A stretch of DNA of 64,000 bases, from positions 1-64,000 of the forward strand of contig CAZTJC010000006.1 of the NCBI GenBank assembly GCA_964613945.1, read 5' to 3'. Both the position numbers and the translations under genes were made by a program. The notes beneath the pieces were generated by a model that had not been told where the DNA came from, did not search any database, and saw only the letters and a list, made by a program, of their open reading frames with translations. Source of the DNA: JAVVHH01 sp964613945. Lineage in GTDB: Bacteria; Pseudomonadota; Alphaproteobacteria; Acetobacterales; Acetobacteraceae. Positions 25,629-34,581 of this stretch are shown piece by piece (within the stretch, counting starts at the first letter, position 1; the number at the start of each line of letters is the position of its first letter).

Positions 25629-26901
25629 ATGAGGCTTGGATGGTATTCCGCTCTAACGGGGCCTGAACGACGGACCTTCTGGGCCTGCTTTGGTGGTTTC
25701 GGCCTCGATTCGATGGACACCACCATGTACGGCCTGGTGATCCCGTCGCTGATCGCGACTCTCGGGATCAGCCGTCCTGAAGCGGGGTACCTCGCCACCG
25801 CGGCCCTTGTCGGCGCGGCGATCGGTGGTTGGGGGGGCAGGGCTGCTGGCGGACCGTATCGGCCGGCTCCGCGTTCATCAGCTCACCATACTCTGGGTCG
25901 CCGCCTTTACCTTTTTCGCTGCATTCGCAAGCAGTTTCTCTCACCTGCTCGTCGTCCGCCTGCTGCAAGGGTTGGGCTATGGCGGTGAAGCAGCCGTGGG
26001 CGGGGTGCTGATCAGCGAGGTGGTTCGGCCCGCGCTGCGGGGCCGGGTCGCCGCATCCGTGCAGAGTGGCTATGCGGTGGGCTACGCGATCTCGGTTGGA
26101 TTGCTGCCGATCGTGTCGTCCTTCTTCCCCGAAGCCATCAGCTGGCGAGTGTTGTTCGCGCTCGGCATCTTGCCTGCGGTGCTGGTCTTCTTTGTCCGGC
26201 GCCTGGTTCCAGAATCGAGCATCTATTCCGAAGCCAGGAAGGCATCCGCGGAGGCGCCGCCGTTCTGGGCGATCTTCGCCGGGTCGCATCTGCGACACAC
26301 GGTGGCCGCCGCGTTGATGTCGACCGGCATCTTCGGCGGCGCCTACGTCATGATTACCTGGTTGCCGACCTACCTGCGCTCCGCACTCCATCTCTCGATT
26401 ACCGGCAGCTCTGGCTATCTGGCGATGAACATTCTGGGGTCGTTGTTCGGGCCGCTGATGTATGGCTGGCTGTCGGACCGGATCGGGCGGCGTTACAGCT
26501 TCATGGCGTTCCTGCTTCTGCAAGCCGGCAACGTGGCGATCTATCTCCTCGCGCCGGTCGACGCCGGAACCACGGTTCTTCTCAGCTTCTTTCTGGGCGC
26601 CTTCCAGGGGGCATTGGCGTCGGGAATGTTGCCGACCTTTGCCGAGCTTTACCCGACCAGCATCAGGGCAAGTGGGCAAGGATTCTGCCTCGGCGGCGGG
26701 CGCGGCTTTGGTTCGGTCGTGCCCGCAAGCGTCGGCATACTGGCCGTCAACCATCCGCTCGGAACGGCGATGGGGGGCTGCGCACTATGCGCCTATGCGC
26801 TCGCATTCGTCGCGGCACTTATCTTACCGGAAACCAGCGGAACCGATCTCCACCGGATCGACGCCGCAGCACCAGCGGTTCAGCAGATGGCAGGCCATTG
26901 A
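25629..26901 (+). pseudogene. MFS transporter interrupted by a one-base frameshift in a G tract
   Basis: A 12-helix major facilitator is encoded in two frames. The first (from ATG 25629, with GGGAGG upstream) runs through ALVGAAIGGWG; the second continues GAGLLADRIGRLRVHQL and ends at 26901. They join at a run of seven G (25831-25837). Removing one G restores a single frame of about 423 codons and the MFS signature G-x-L-x-D-R-x-G-R. The rest of the protein looks intact (PESSIY, YGWLSDRIGRR, GEAAVGGVL). It may be a sequencing error, a recent loss, or a slippage-controlled gene. Position suggests uptake of the acid used by the neighbours. Confidence 0.8.
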
Positions 26902-26932
26902 TCCCGGTAGATGACGCTAAGGAGAGTTAGCT

Positions 26933-27658
26933 TTGAGCGAAACGAGAAAGACCGCATTGGTGGTCTCGGCGCATTCCGCAGACTTCGTCTGGCGCGCCGG
27001 CGGCGCGATCGCCACCCATGCCGAGCGTGGCTTCGCCGTCACGGTGATCTGTCTGTCCTACGGCGAACGCGGCGAGTCCGCCAAGCTGTGGCGGCTGCCC
27101 GGCATGACGCTCGAGCGAGTCAAGGCCGAGCGTCAGAAGGAGGCGGAGACCGCAGCCAAGCATCTCGGCGTCGCGGACATCCAGTTCTGGGATTTGGGTG
27201 ACTACCCGATCACGCTCTCGACCGAATCGCTCTACCGTCTCGTCGACGTTCACCGCGCGATTCATCCGGCCTTTGTTCTCTCGCATTCGAAGAACGACAT
27301 CTACAACCATGACCATCCTGCCGTGACCGACTTCGCCCAGCACGCCCGCATCCTCGCCCAAGCTCATGGCCACAACCCTCACCAGAAGGTCGCTGGCGCG
27401 CCGCCATTCTTCCAGTTCGAGCCGCACCAGCCCGAACAGTGCGACTGGAAGCCCGATGTCCTGCTCGACATCACCAGCGTATGGGACAAGAAACGCGCTG
27501 CCATCGAATGCATGGCCGGGCAGGAGCACCTGTGGGATTATTACACCCGCGTCGCTCAACAGCGCGGTGCCCAGGCCGCCCGAAACTCCGACAAGTCGAT
27601 CAAGTATGGCGAGGGCTACGTCGCCGTCTTCCCACACGTCGTCGAGACATTGGTATGA
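26933..27658 (+). CDS. PIG-L/LmbE-family protein, 4-oxalomesaconate hydratase (GalB)-like
   Basis: This 241-residue protein has the PIG-L metal motif in its GalB form, SAHSADFVWRAGGAIA at about 12-27 with H14 and D17, and later YNHDHPAV. CLSYGERGESAKLW, the FEPHQPEQCDWKPD stretch and CMAGQEHLWDYYTR follow the pattern of Pseudomonas GalB, which hydrates 4-oxalomesaconate in gallate breakdown rather than deacetylating a sugar. It follows the MFS gene by 31 bases. No gallate dioxygenase or aldolase is adjacent, so the call rests on sequence pattern and should be read as GalB-like. Confidence 0.75.
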   Translation: MSETRKTALVVSAHSADFVWRAGGAIATHAERGFAVTVICLSYGERGESAKLWRLPGMTLERVKAERQKEAETAAKHLGVADIQFWDLGDYPITLSTESLYRLVDVHRAIHPAFVLSHSKNDIYNHDHPAVTDFAQHARILAQAHGHNPHQKVAGAPPFFQFEPHQPEQCDWKPDVLLDITSVWDKKRAAIECMAGQEHLWDYYTRVAQQRGAQAARNSDKSIKYGEGYVAVFPHVVETLV

Positions 27659-27776
27659 GCATCGTCCTCACCGGCGCATGATTGTTGCCGACGATGACGG
27701 GGTCGGTGAGGTACGGCGCGAGCATGTCGCCAGTGTGCTGGCTGCCAGCCGGCCGCACGACAGGGTAAAGGCAAGG

Positions 27777-29243
27777 ATGAATCGAATGACCAACGTAGTG
27801 TTACCCCGGCGACGGGCGTTGTCGATCATCGGTGCGACGTCGGTGCTGGCTACCATGCCGTTGGGTCCATCGCAGGCCGCCGAACCCGCCAGTTCTGACA
27901 TCACCGGGCAACTTGCCCGCTACATGGTCGCCGCCCGCGATCAACCGCTGCCGGAGGCGGTCGCGCTCGCCTGTAAACATCGAATTCTGGATACGTTTGG
28001 CGCCATGGTGTCCGGGGCACGGATGGAGCCCGGCGAGATGGCGTTGAAATACGTCCGCAGCCTCGGCGGCACGCCGGAAGCGACCGTCGTCGGCAGCAAT
28101 TTCCGCACCACATCGATCAACGCCGGGCTGGCCAATGCGATGTGCGCCCATGCCGACGAGACTGATGATTTCGAGCCGGTGACCAAAGCCCATCCGGGGT
28201 GTTCGGCCATCCCGGCAGCGCTCGCCATGGCCGAGCAGGTCGGCGGTAGTGGGCAGGATTTCATGCGGGCGGTGGCGCTCGGCTACGACCTCGGCTGCCG
28301 CCTGCTGATGGCACTCGGCCCCGATCTGGTGCGCGGCACGCATCGAAGCGCGGAAGGCACGGCCTCCGGCTTCGTGGCGCTCGGTGCCGCGGCGTCGTTG
28401 GCCCGGCTGGACGGGACGGGCATGCGCTATGCTTTGTCGTACACCGCCCAACAGGTCTCTGGTCTTTGGAGCTGGGTCAAGGACAAGGACCATATCGAGA
28501 AGGCCTTCGACTTCGCCGGAATGGGTACCCGCAATGGGTTGACGGCGGTCAGCATGGTCCGCGCCGGCCTGACCGGGGTGTCGGACGTGTTGGACGGGAC
28601 CAATAATCTGTTGATCGCGCTCTCGAGCCAGCCGCGGCCGGACGAGATGGTGCGCGGGCTCGGCAGCTTGTTCTACGTCACGGAGACGGCGATCAAGACG
28701 TTCTCGGTCGGCTACCCGATCCAATCGCCGCTCGATGCGTTGCTCCGGCTGCGCAAGGAGAACGGCCTGACGCCGGAGAACGTCCGCAGCATCCTGGTGA
28801 AAATTCCGACCGATGCGCAGGGCATCGTCGGCGACAGCGCGATGCCGGACGTCAATTGCGGGCACCTCGTCGCGCTGGCGCTGGTCAAAGGCGCAGTCTC
28901 GTTCGCCGACAGCCACGACGTCGCATTGATGCGCGACCCGGCGATCCGGACGGAGCGCGCCAAGATCACCGTCGTGCCCGATGCGGCGCTGATGGACCCG
29001 GCGGCGCCGCGGGGCGCGATTGTCGAAGTGACGATGACGGATGGGCGAGTTCTCAGCCACCACACCAGGTTCCCGCCCGGGACCAAGGAAAACCCGCTGG
29101 ACACGGAGGCCGTCAACGCCAAGGCGCGCGACCTGATGCAGCCGGTGCTGGGGCAGTCCAAGACCGCCAGGCTGATCGAGATGATCAACGCGCTGGAAAG
29201 GCTCGGTGACATCCGTGAGTTGCAGCCTTTGCTGACGGCTTGA
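27777..29243 (+). CDS. MmgE/PrpD-family protein with N-terminal export signal
   Basis: This 488-residue protein belongs to the 2-methylcitrate dehydratase / cis-aconitate decarboxylase superfamily: HRILDTFGAMVSGARMEPGE, the AMCAHADETDDFEPVTKAHPG active-site block, and ALGYDLGCRLL. It starts with an RRR-containing hydrophobic leader (PRRRALSIIGATSVLATMP) and an AxA-like cleavage site near SQAAE, which looks like a Tat signal. Export is unusual for an enzyme family best known from the cytoplasm. The ATG at 27777 has AAAGG upstream; 27786 is an alternative. A 118-base gap separates it from the GalB-like gene. Confidence 0.82.
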   Translation: MNRMTNVVLPRRRALSIIGATSVLATMPLGPSQAAEPASSDITGQLARYMVAARDQPLPEAVALACKHRILDTFGAMVSGARMEPGEMALKYVRSLGGTPEATVVGSNFRTTSINAGLANAMCAHADETDDFEPVTKAHPGCSAIPAALAMAEQVGGSGQDFMRAVALGYDLGCRLLMALGPDLVRGTHRSAEGTASGFVALGAAASLARLDGTGMRYALSYTAQQVSGLWSWVKDKDHIEKAFDFAGMGTRNGLTAVSMVRAGLTGVSDVLDGTNNLLIALSSQPRPDEMVRGLGSLFYVTETAIKTFSVGYPIQSPLDALLRLRKENGLTPENVRSILVKIPTDAQGIVGDSAMPDVNCGHLVALALVKGAVSFADSHDVALMRDPAIRTERAKITVVPDAALMDPAAPRGAIVEVTMTDGRVLSHHTRFPPGTKENPLDTEAVNAKARDLMQPVLGQSKTARLIEMINALERLGDIRELQPLLTA

Positions 29244-29267
29244 ACAGGAGCCGCCAGCTTGCCGATT

Positions 29268-30305
29268 TCAGGGCTTAGGAAAGGCGGTGACGTTCTTGCC
29301 GATCCACGCCAGCAAGAGCTCGGCGATCTGCAGGTTGTTGTCGTCCTGCATCAGCATGTGGGTGTTGCCATGGATGCCAATGTCCGGCAGCACCAGCACC
29401 TCCGCCCGGCCTCCCGCCGCATTCGCCGCAGCCACAAAGGCGCGGCAGTTTGCCAGCCTGGGTGCCCAACGCGGGAATTGGTCGACGTAGTCACCGAACA
29501 ACACCAGGATTGGCAGGTCCTTGTAGGGTGTCAAATCGTCCGTCGGTAACGGGCAGGCTCCTGGCTCGACCGCGACAATCCCCGCAATTCCGGCTCGGCT
29601 CAGCGCAGCCGTCTGGAAGGGATAGATGCCGGATTGCGAGTGGCTCATCAGCACGCCGCCGCCGATCCGCTGCACCAGTTCCGACAGCGCGGGCACGGTC
29701 GGGTTCGGGGTCGGCAGGTTGGCCAGGAAGTCCGGCACCATCTGCTTCCAGAACTCTCCTGCCGACGCGATCGGGAAACGCAGTCCCGGCATCACCTGCG
29801 GATAGGTCTGCCCGAAGCGGAAGATCGCCCAGGCGCCTTCATGCCCGGCGGCGAAGACGGTTGGGAGCTGATCGGGGGTTGCCTTGCCGGCTTTGACGGC
29901 ATTGATCGCGGAGATGTCGGCCGCCGAGCGCCCTCGCCAGGCCTGGTCGATCACGTACACCGGGCGGCCCTTGCGAACGAAATACTCATCCCATCCCATC
30001 CGCCCGTCCGGCGTGGTTTCCCAGGTCTTACCGGTCAGGCAGCAACCATGGATCAGCACGATCGGCACCGCAGCAGGCCCTGCCGGCACCTGGAAATGCA
30101 CGTACATCTGATCCACCGTGACCGTCCCGGAAGCAGCGTAGGCCGGCAAGGTGGACAGCGTGTCCGACTTCACGTCGCGGCCGCCGACGAAAAAGCTGCC
30201 TTGCTTGGCGATCGTCAACGGTCCCGGATCTTCGGCACTCGTCGTCTGAGCCAACGCAGGCAAGGCGACGGCGCAGAGCACGGCCGACATTAGTAACCAT
30301 CGCAT
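29268..30305 (-). CDS. Secreted alpha/beta hydrolase
   Basis: This 345-residue protein has a Sec signal peptide (MRWLLMSAVLCAVALPALAQ). It has an oxyanion-type HGCCLTGKTWE motif, a nucleophile elbow HSQSG in LMSHSQSGIYP and a late histidine in GIHGNTHML. The substrate is unknown; esters are likely. The ATG at 30303-30305 is chosen because it begins the signal and has GGGGAA upstream; 32 extra upstream codons look non-coding. It is convergent with the MmgE/PrpD gene and may be co-transcribed downstream of dinB, 108 bases away. Confidence 0.8.
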   Translation of the reverse strand: MRWLLMSAVLCAVALPALAQTTSAEDPGPLTIAKQGSFFVGGRDVKSDTLSTLPAYAASGTVTVDQMYVHFQVPAGPAAVPIVLIHGCCLTGKTWETTPDGRMGWDEYFVRKGRPVYVIDQAWRGRSAADISAINAVKAGKATPDQLPTVFAAGHEGAWAIFRFGQTYPQVMPGLRFPIASAGEFWKQMVPDFLANLPTPNPTVPALSELVQRIGGGVLMSHSQSGIYPFQTAALSRAGIAGIVAVEPGACPLPTDDLTPYKDLPILVLFGDYVDQFPRWAPRLANCRAFVAAANAAGGRAEVLVLPDIGIHGNTHMLMQDDNNLQIAELLLAWIGKNVTAFPKP

Positions 30306-30413
30306 TGATCGTTTCCCCGTTTTATCAAACCAGCTACGCCGGAAACTGCCGGGACGGCAACACGGCCGCAGTAAGCTCGGCATTTCCTCCTGACCCGGCA
30401 CGCCGAGGCCTGG

Positions 30414-31532
30414 CTAGATCGCCAGCGTCAGTTGTTGGTTCGCGGGAACATCCTCGGTGTTCAGCGACGACAAGGTGACGCCGAGCAAGCGCACGCCGAG
30501 CCGCACCGGCAGCAGTGGCCTGAGCAGGTCGAGCGCCGTGCTTTCAAGCAGCGCCACACCCGGCACGAAGTCACCAAAGGAGCGGCTGCGTGTGATCTGC
30601 TGGAAGTCGGCATATTTCACCTTCAGCGTCACGGTGCGTCCGCGTGTGCCGGATAGCTGGCAATGCCCCCACACCTTCTCCGCCAGGGGGCGAAGCTGCT
30701 CGTGCATGGCCGACAAGGCGGTGAGATCTTCGGAGAAAGTGTTCTCCGCGCCGACCGACTTGCGGATGCGGTTGGCCCTGACCGGGCGCTCGTCCACTCC
30801 GCGAGCGATCCAATAATAATAGGGCCCACTCTTGCCGAACTGCTCCTGCAGGAACGCCATGCTCTGCGCCCGCAGGTCCAGGCCGGTATGGATACCCAGA
30901 CCGTTCATTTTGGCAGCCGTCACCGGACCCACGCCGTGAAAGGTGCCGACTTCGAGGTTCTCGACGAATGCCGCCCCGTGCTCGGGCGGGATGACGAACA
31001 TTCCGTCGGGCTTGCGATGGTCGGAGGCGAGCTTGGCCAGGAATTTATTATACGACACGCCGGCCGAGGCGGTCAGGCCGGTGCGCTCGCGGATGCTGGC
31101 CCGGATCGCCTTGGCGATCTGCGTGGCCGTCGCGATCCCCTGCAGGTTCTCGGTGACGTCGAGGTAAGCCTCGTCCAGCGATAGCGGCTCGATGATCGGC
31201 GTATGCTCGGCGAATACGGCACGGATCTGCTGCGACACCGCCTTGTAGACGTCGAAATGCGGTCGCACGAAGAGCAGCGCGGGGCATTTCCGCCGTGCCA
31301 CGATCCCCGACATGGCCGAGCGCACGCCGAACTTCCTGGCCTCGTAACTCGCGGCCGCCACCACACCACGCTCGCGCGACCCTCCCACGGCGAGGGGTTT
31401 GCCGCGCAGCGCCGGGTCATCGCGCTGCTCCACGGAGGCGTAAAAGGCATCCATGTCGATGTGGATGATCTTGCGCTGCCGCTGTTGCGGCTCGGCTGCC
31501 AAATCCGGAGTCGGGTCAGAAGACTCTAACAC
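30414..31532 (-). CDS. dinB: DNA polymerase IV (Y-family)
   Basis: This 372-residue translesion polymerase has IIHIDMDAFYASVEQRDDP with the first metal Asp, ASYEARKFGVRSAMS, and the catalytic SLDEAYLDVT block. The little-finger part includes VRLLGVTLSSL. The likely start is a GTG at 31530-31532, giving a short extra N-terminal tail before the conserved core. It diverges from an SRAP peptidase gene, so the two repair genes share a 104-base promoter region. I see no LexA box of the alphaproteobacterial GTTC-N7-GTTC type there. Confidence 0.93.
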   Translation of the reverse strand: MLESSDPTPDLAAEPQQRQRKIIHIDMDAFYASVEQRDDPALRGKPLAVGGSRERGVVAAASYEARKFGVRSAMSGIVARRKCPALLFVRPHFDVYKAVSQQIRAVFAEHTPIIEPLSLDEAYLDVTENLQGIATATQIAKAIRASIRERTGLTASAGVSYNKFLAKLASDHRKPDGMFVIPPEHGAAFVENLEVGTFHGVGPVTAAKMNGLGIHTGLDLRAQSMAFLQEQFGKSGPYYYWIARGVDERPVRANRIRKSVGAENTFSEDLTALSAMHEQLRPLAEKVWGHCQLSGTRGRTVTLKVKYADFQQITRSRSFGDFVPGVALLESTALDLLRPLLPVRLGVRLLGVTLSSLNTEDVPANQQLTLAI

Positions 31533-31636
31533 GCAGACAGATTACCAGTCCTGGCGAGAGCTGCGCATGGGTTTTCTTTCCGGTCACCCGACGATCCGGC
31601 GTGGCGTCCGGGCGCGTGGCGTCATACTCTTGCGAC

Positions 31637-32338
31637 ATGTGCGGTCGCTTTGCCCTGTTCCAGACACCTGCCAACCTTGCCGAGGTGTTCGGCACCTCCA
31701 ACGCCATTCCCAACTTCCAGCCCAACTGGAACCTGCCACCCAGCCAGCCCGCGCCGGTGGTGCGGCACAATCCCAAAACGGGTCAGCGAAGCCTGGACGT
31801 GCTGCGCTGGGGCCTGATCCCACACTTCGAGAAAGACCCGACCCACGCCCGCATGCTCAACAATGCCCGGGCCGAGACGGTTGCCAAGCTGCCGAGCTTC
31901 CGGGGTGCCTTCGCGTCCCGCCGCTGCATCGTGCCGGCCGACGCTTTCTACGAATGGAAGCGCGACGGCAAGCTGAAGCAGCCTTTTGCCATCGGCCGCG
32001 CCGACGGGTTGCCGCTCGCCTTTGGCGGCATCTGGGAAAGCTGGACCGACCCGGCGAGCGGTGACGTCACCCGCAGCTTCGCGATCGTGACCACGGAAGC
32101 AAATGCCACGATGGCGCCGATCCATGACCGTATGCCCGTCATCCTGGAGGCGTCGGACTGGAAAGTATGGTTGGGCGAAGAGGAGGGTGATCCGAAACCA
32201 CTGCTCCGCCCGGCTGCCGACACCGTGCTGCGGACATGGCCGGTGAGCACGGACGTGAACAGCGTACGGCATAGGGGAGCGGAGTTGTTGGAGCCGATGC
32301 GCGAAGAAGCGCCGCAGGGTGGCCCCAACTCGGCGTGA
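31637..32338 (+). CDS. SRAP-family peptidase/abasic-site DNA crosslinker (YedK/HMCES)
   Basis: This 233-residue protein begins MCGRF, which places the essential cysteine at position 2 after Met removal; this fixes the start at 31637 rather than upstream. Other conserved residues are N76 (NNARAET), E106 (FYEWK) and H163 (IHDRMPV). YedK/HMCES proteins form a thiazolidine crosslink with abasic sites in single-stranded DNA. It diverges from dinB, which fits a DNA damage-tolerance pair. Confidence 0.93.
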   Translation: MCGRFALFQTPANLAEVFGTSNAIPNFQPNWNLPPSQPAPVVRHNPKTGQRSLDVLRWGLIPHFEKDPTHARMLNNARAETVAKLPSFRGAFASRRCIVPADAFYEWKRDGKLKQPFAIGRADGLPLAFGGIWESWTDPASGDVTRSFAIVTTEANATMAPIHDRMPVILEASDWKVWLGEEEGDPKPLLRPAADTVLRTWPVSTDVNSVRHRGAELLEPMREEAPQGGPNSA

Positions 32339-32371
32339 GATCGTGGCAGGCGGGTGTTGGTGCCGTAGCTT

Positions 32372-33025
32372 TTAATGCTGCCCAGGGGCTCCCGGCTGGT
32401 TCAGCGGCAAGGCCCGAGTGATCGTCTCCAGCGCCAGGCATGATCGGGTGATACGGTCGATGGTGGGATACGGTGCGATATCCACCTGGAATCCCTGCGC
32501 ACCGGCGATGTGACTCATCAGGCATAGATCGGCGACGGTCAGCGCATCGCCGTGGCAGAAAGCCCCCGTCGCGGGATCGTTCGCCAGCGCACCCTCCCCC
32601 ATTCGCAACCCTTCGCCAAACCAATGCCGGATCCACGCCGTCCGTTGCGCCTCATCCGCCCCGAGCACGTCCCGCAGGTAGCTCCGGATCCGCGGCACGA
32701 TCAGCGGATGATGGTCGGCGGCCCAGATTCCCGTGAGCGCACGCACCCTGGCGCGTCCTGCCGGGTCACCCGGCAGAAGCGGCGGCGTCCGATGCATTTC
32801 GTCCAGGTACTCCAGGATCGCCAGGGATTGCGTCAGCTGCACGCCATCCTCGAAAATCACCAATGGCACCTTGGCCTGCGGATTCATCGCGGCAAATGCC
32901 GGCGCGGTCTGCTCCCCGGCGTCGAGATCGATCATCGTCTCGTTGAACGCCAGCCCCTTTACGTTGAGCGCCATTCTGACCCGGAAAGAGGCCGCCGACC
33001 GCCAGAACCCGAACATCTCAATCAT
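32372..33025 (-). CDS. maiA: Maleylacetoacetate isomerase / zeta-class glutathione transferase
   Basis: This 217-residue cytoplasmic protein has the zeta-class opening FWRSAASFRVRMALNVKGL at about 7-25 with the glutathione-activating Ser10 region, the cis-proline AKVPLVIFEDG and the ESLAILEYLDE-like block at about 66-76 (QSLAILEYLDE here). MaiA isomerises maleylacetoacetate to fumarylacetoacetate in tyrosine or gentisate breakdown. No other gene of that pathway is next to it. It is 7 bases downstream of an alpha/beta hydrolase gene and likely shares its transcript. Confidence 0.82.
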   Translation of the reverse strand: MIEMFGFWRSAASFRVRMALNVKGLAFNETMIDLDAGEQTAPAFAAMNPQAKVPLVIFEDGVQLTQSLAILEYLDEMHRTPPLLPGDPAGRARVRALTGIWAADHHPLIVPRIRSYLRDVLGADEAQRTAWIRHWFGEGLRMGEGALANDPATGAFCHGDALTVADLCLMSHIAGAQGFQVDIAPYPTIDRITRSCLALETITRALPLNQPGAPGQH

Positions 33026-33032
33026 GCCTTGA

Positions 33033-33791
33033 CTACCGAAACGCCCGTATTTCCGCAGCGATCCGGTCGGGGTCCTGCAGTTGCGGGACGTGCGCGCAGC
33101 CCTCGAGCATTTTGAACCGCGCGTTCGGCATCAAATCGGCAAGCTGCTCGGCCAAACCGGCCGGCGTCGCCTGATCGCCATCGCCGGCCATCAGCAGGGC
33201 AGGAAGCGTCAGCGAGGCCGCGCGGTCCCGCAGATCAAAGTCCGCGAGTTGACCGCACGCACCGGTGAAGACGTCCAGATCGGTCGCCAGAAAGCGGGTG
33301 CGCCGTTCCGCCATGATTTCCGGCAGCCGCGCCTGCACGTCGGCCGGGAAGAGTCGCAGCATCGCCACGTCGGCGATCGCGGTCAGCCCTTTTGCCCGGG
33401 CACCGGCCTGCATCGCCCGGAACTGCGCCGCGCCCGCCTCAGGAAACGTCGCCGCCGTGCCGGCCAGGATCAGGCGCGTCACCAACTCCGGATGCCGCAA
33501 CGCCAACGTCAGCGCGACAAAGCCGCCATAGCCGTTACCGAAGATCGCCGCCGGACCGGAGGTGGCGCGCATGGCATCGGCCATCCGGTCCGCGACTGCG
33601 CTCAACGCCGGGTCGCATGCGGCCGAAGTTCCGAAGCCCGGCAGATCCGGCAGGAACACCTCGAAGTCATCCTGCAACCGCTCAGCCAACGGCGCGCAAC
33701 TGCCGACATCGGCGAGCAATGAATGGAACAGCCAGATCGGCGACCCGGCACCCCGCCGATCGACCCGAACCTCCGCTACCGTTTCGAACAT
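33033..33791 (-). CDS. Alpha/beta hydrolase-fold protein lacking the nucleophile
   Basis: This 252-residue protein has the alpha/beta hydrolase pattern (FLPDLPGFGTS, a GNGYGGFVALTLALRHPEL elbow at 85-103, DGDQATP near 204, and H234 in the GCAHVPQLQDPD block). The residue that should be the Ser, Asp or Cys nucleophile is Gly87 (G-N-G-Y-G-G, codon GGC). The acid and histidine remain. It may be an inactive relative, use another residue, or bind rather than cut. It is 7 bases upstream of maiA. Confidence 0.82.
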   Translation of the reverse strand: MFETVAEVRVDRRGAGSPIWLFHSLLADVGSCAPLAERLQDDFEVFLPDLPGFGTSAACDPALSAVADRMADAMRATSGPAAIFGNGYGGFVALTLALRHPELVTRLILAGTAATFPEAGAAQFRAMQAGARAKGLTAIADVAMLRLFPADVQARLPEIMAERRTRFLATDLDVFTGACGQLADFDLRDRAASLTLPALLMAGDGDQATPAGLAEQLADLMPNARFKMLEGCAHVPQLQDPDRIAAEIRAFR

Positions 33792-33897
33792 TCGAGCCTC
33801 CCTCTTTGCCCCGACGCTATGACAATTCGCTGCACCAGGCCAGGACCTAAAGGCGTTTTAGCTTGACGTAAGATATCACAGCTCGCGAGATGGCGCC

Positions 33898-34581
33898 GTG
33901 AAGCTGCAAGATCACGTCTGCGCCACGTTGCGCGACGACATCCTCGCCTGCCGCCTGCGACCGGGCGCGGAGCTGCGCGAACAGGCGCTCGCCGCACGGT
34001 TGGGCGTCAGCAAGTCGCCGGTGCGGGAAGCGTTGCTCCGCCTCGCGCAGGAACGGCTCGTCACGGTCCGCCCGCGCCAGGGCTACCACGTGGCGACCGT
34101 GTCGCTGGCCGAGGCGGCCGATCTGCTGGAACTTCGCCGGGTGCTGGAACTGGCCTGCGTGCGCGGGACGGTGGCACGCGCCAGCCGGTCGCAACGCCAG
34201 ACGATCGTCCACGCGGCGGCGGCGGACGATGCCGACTTCATCGCCTATAATCGAGATTTCCACATCCGCCTCGCAGGAGGCTGCGGCAACGCACGTCTTG
34301 CCCAGGCCGCCGCCAGCGCCATCGCTCAGACCGACCGGCTGGTCCATCTCAGCCTCGGCATGCTGCAAGGCCGCGATCCGGAACGGCTGGTCGCGGAACA
34401 TGCCGCCCTAGCCGCTTCCGTGCTCGCCGGAGACGGGCGCACGGCGGCCCGGCTGCTCCGCATTCATCTGGAAGCCGCCGAGCGCCGGGTGCTCGACGCG
34501 CTCAAACAATCATCGAAGGCCGCAGCAAGCGGCCTCGCAGCGGAGGAAGCATCACCATGGACAGCACAGCCGAGCGGCTAG
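33898..34581 (+). CDS. GntR-family (FCD) transcriptional regulator
   Basis: This 227-residue protein has an N-terminal winged helix, with the LGVSKSPVREALLRL recognition helix at about 35-49, followed by an all-helical FCD effector domain (DFHIRLAGGCGN, then EHAALAASVLAGD). The start is a GTG. Its last 25 bases overlap the MFS gene, so it heads the ten-gene operon and probably controls it in response to its substrate. It diverges from the alpha/beta hydrolase gene over about 106 bases. Confidence 0.85.
   Translation: MKLQDHVCATLRDDILACRLRPGAELREQALAARLGVSKSPVREALLRLAQERLVTVRPRQGYHVATVSLAEAADLLELRRVLELACVRGTVARASRSQRQTIVHAAAADDADFIAYNRDFHIRLAGGCGNARLAQAAASAIAQTDRLVHLSLGMLQGRDPERLVAEHAALAASVLAGDGRTAARLLRIHLEAAERRVLDALKQSSKAAASGLAAEEASPWTAQPSG

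Noticed and set aside
31533..31636. LexA box between dinB and the SRAP gene
   Set aside because: No GTTC-N7-GTTC or close variant is present.
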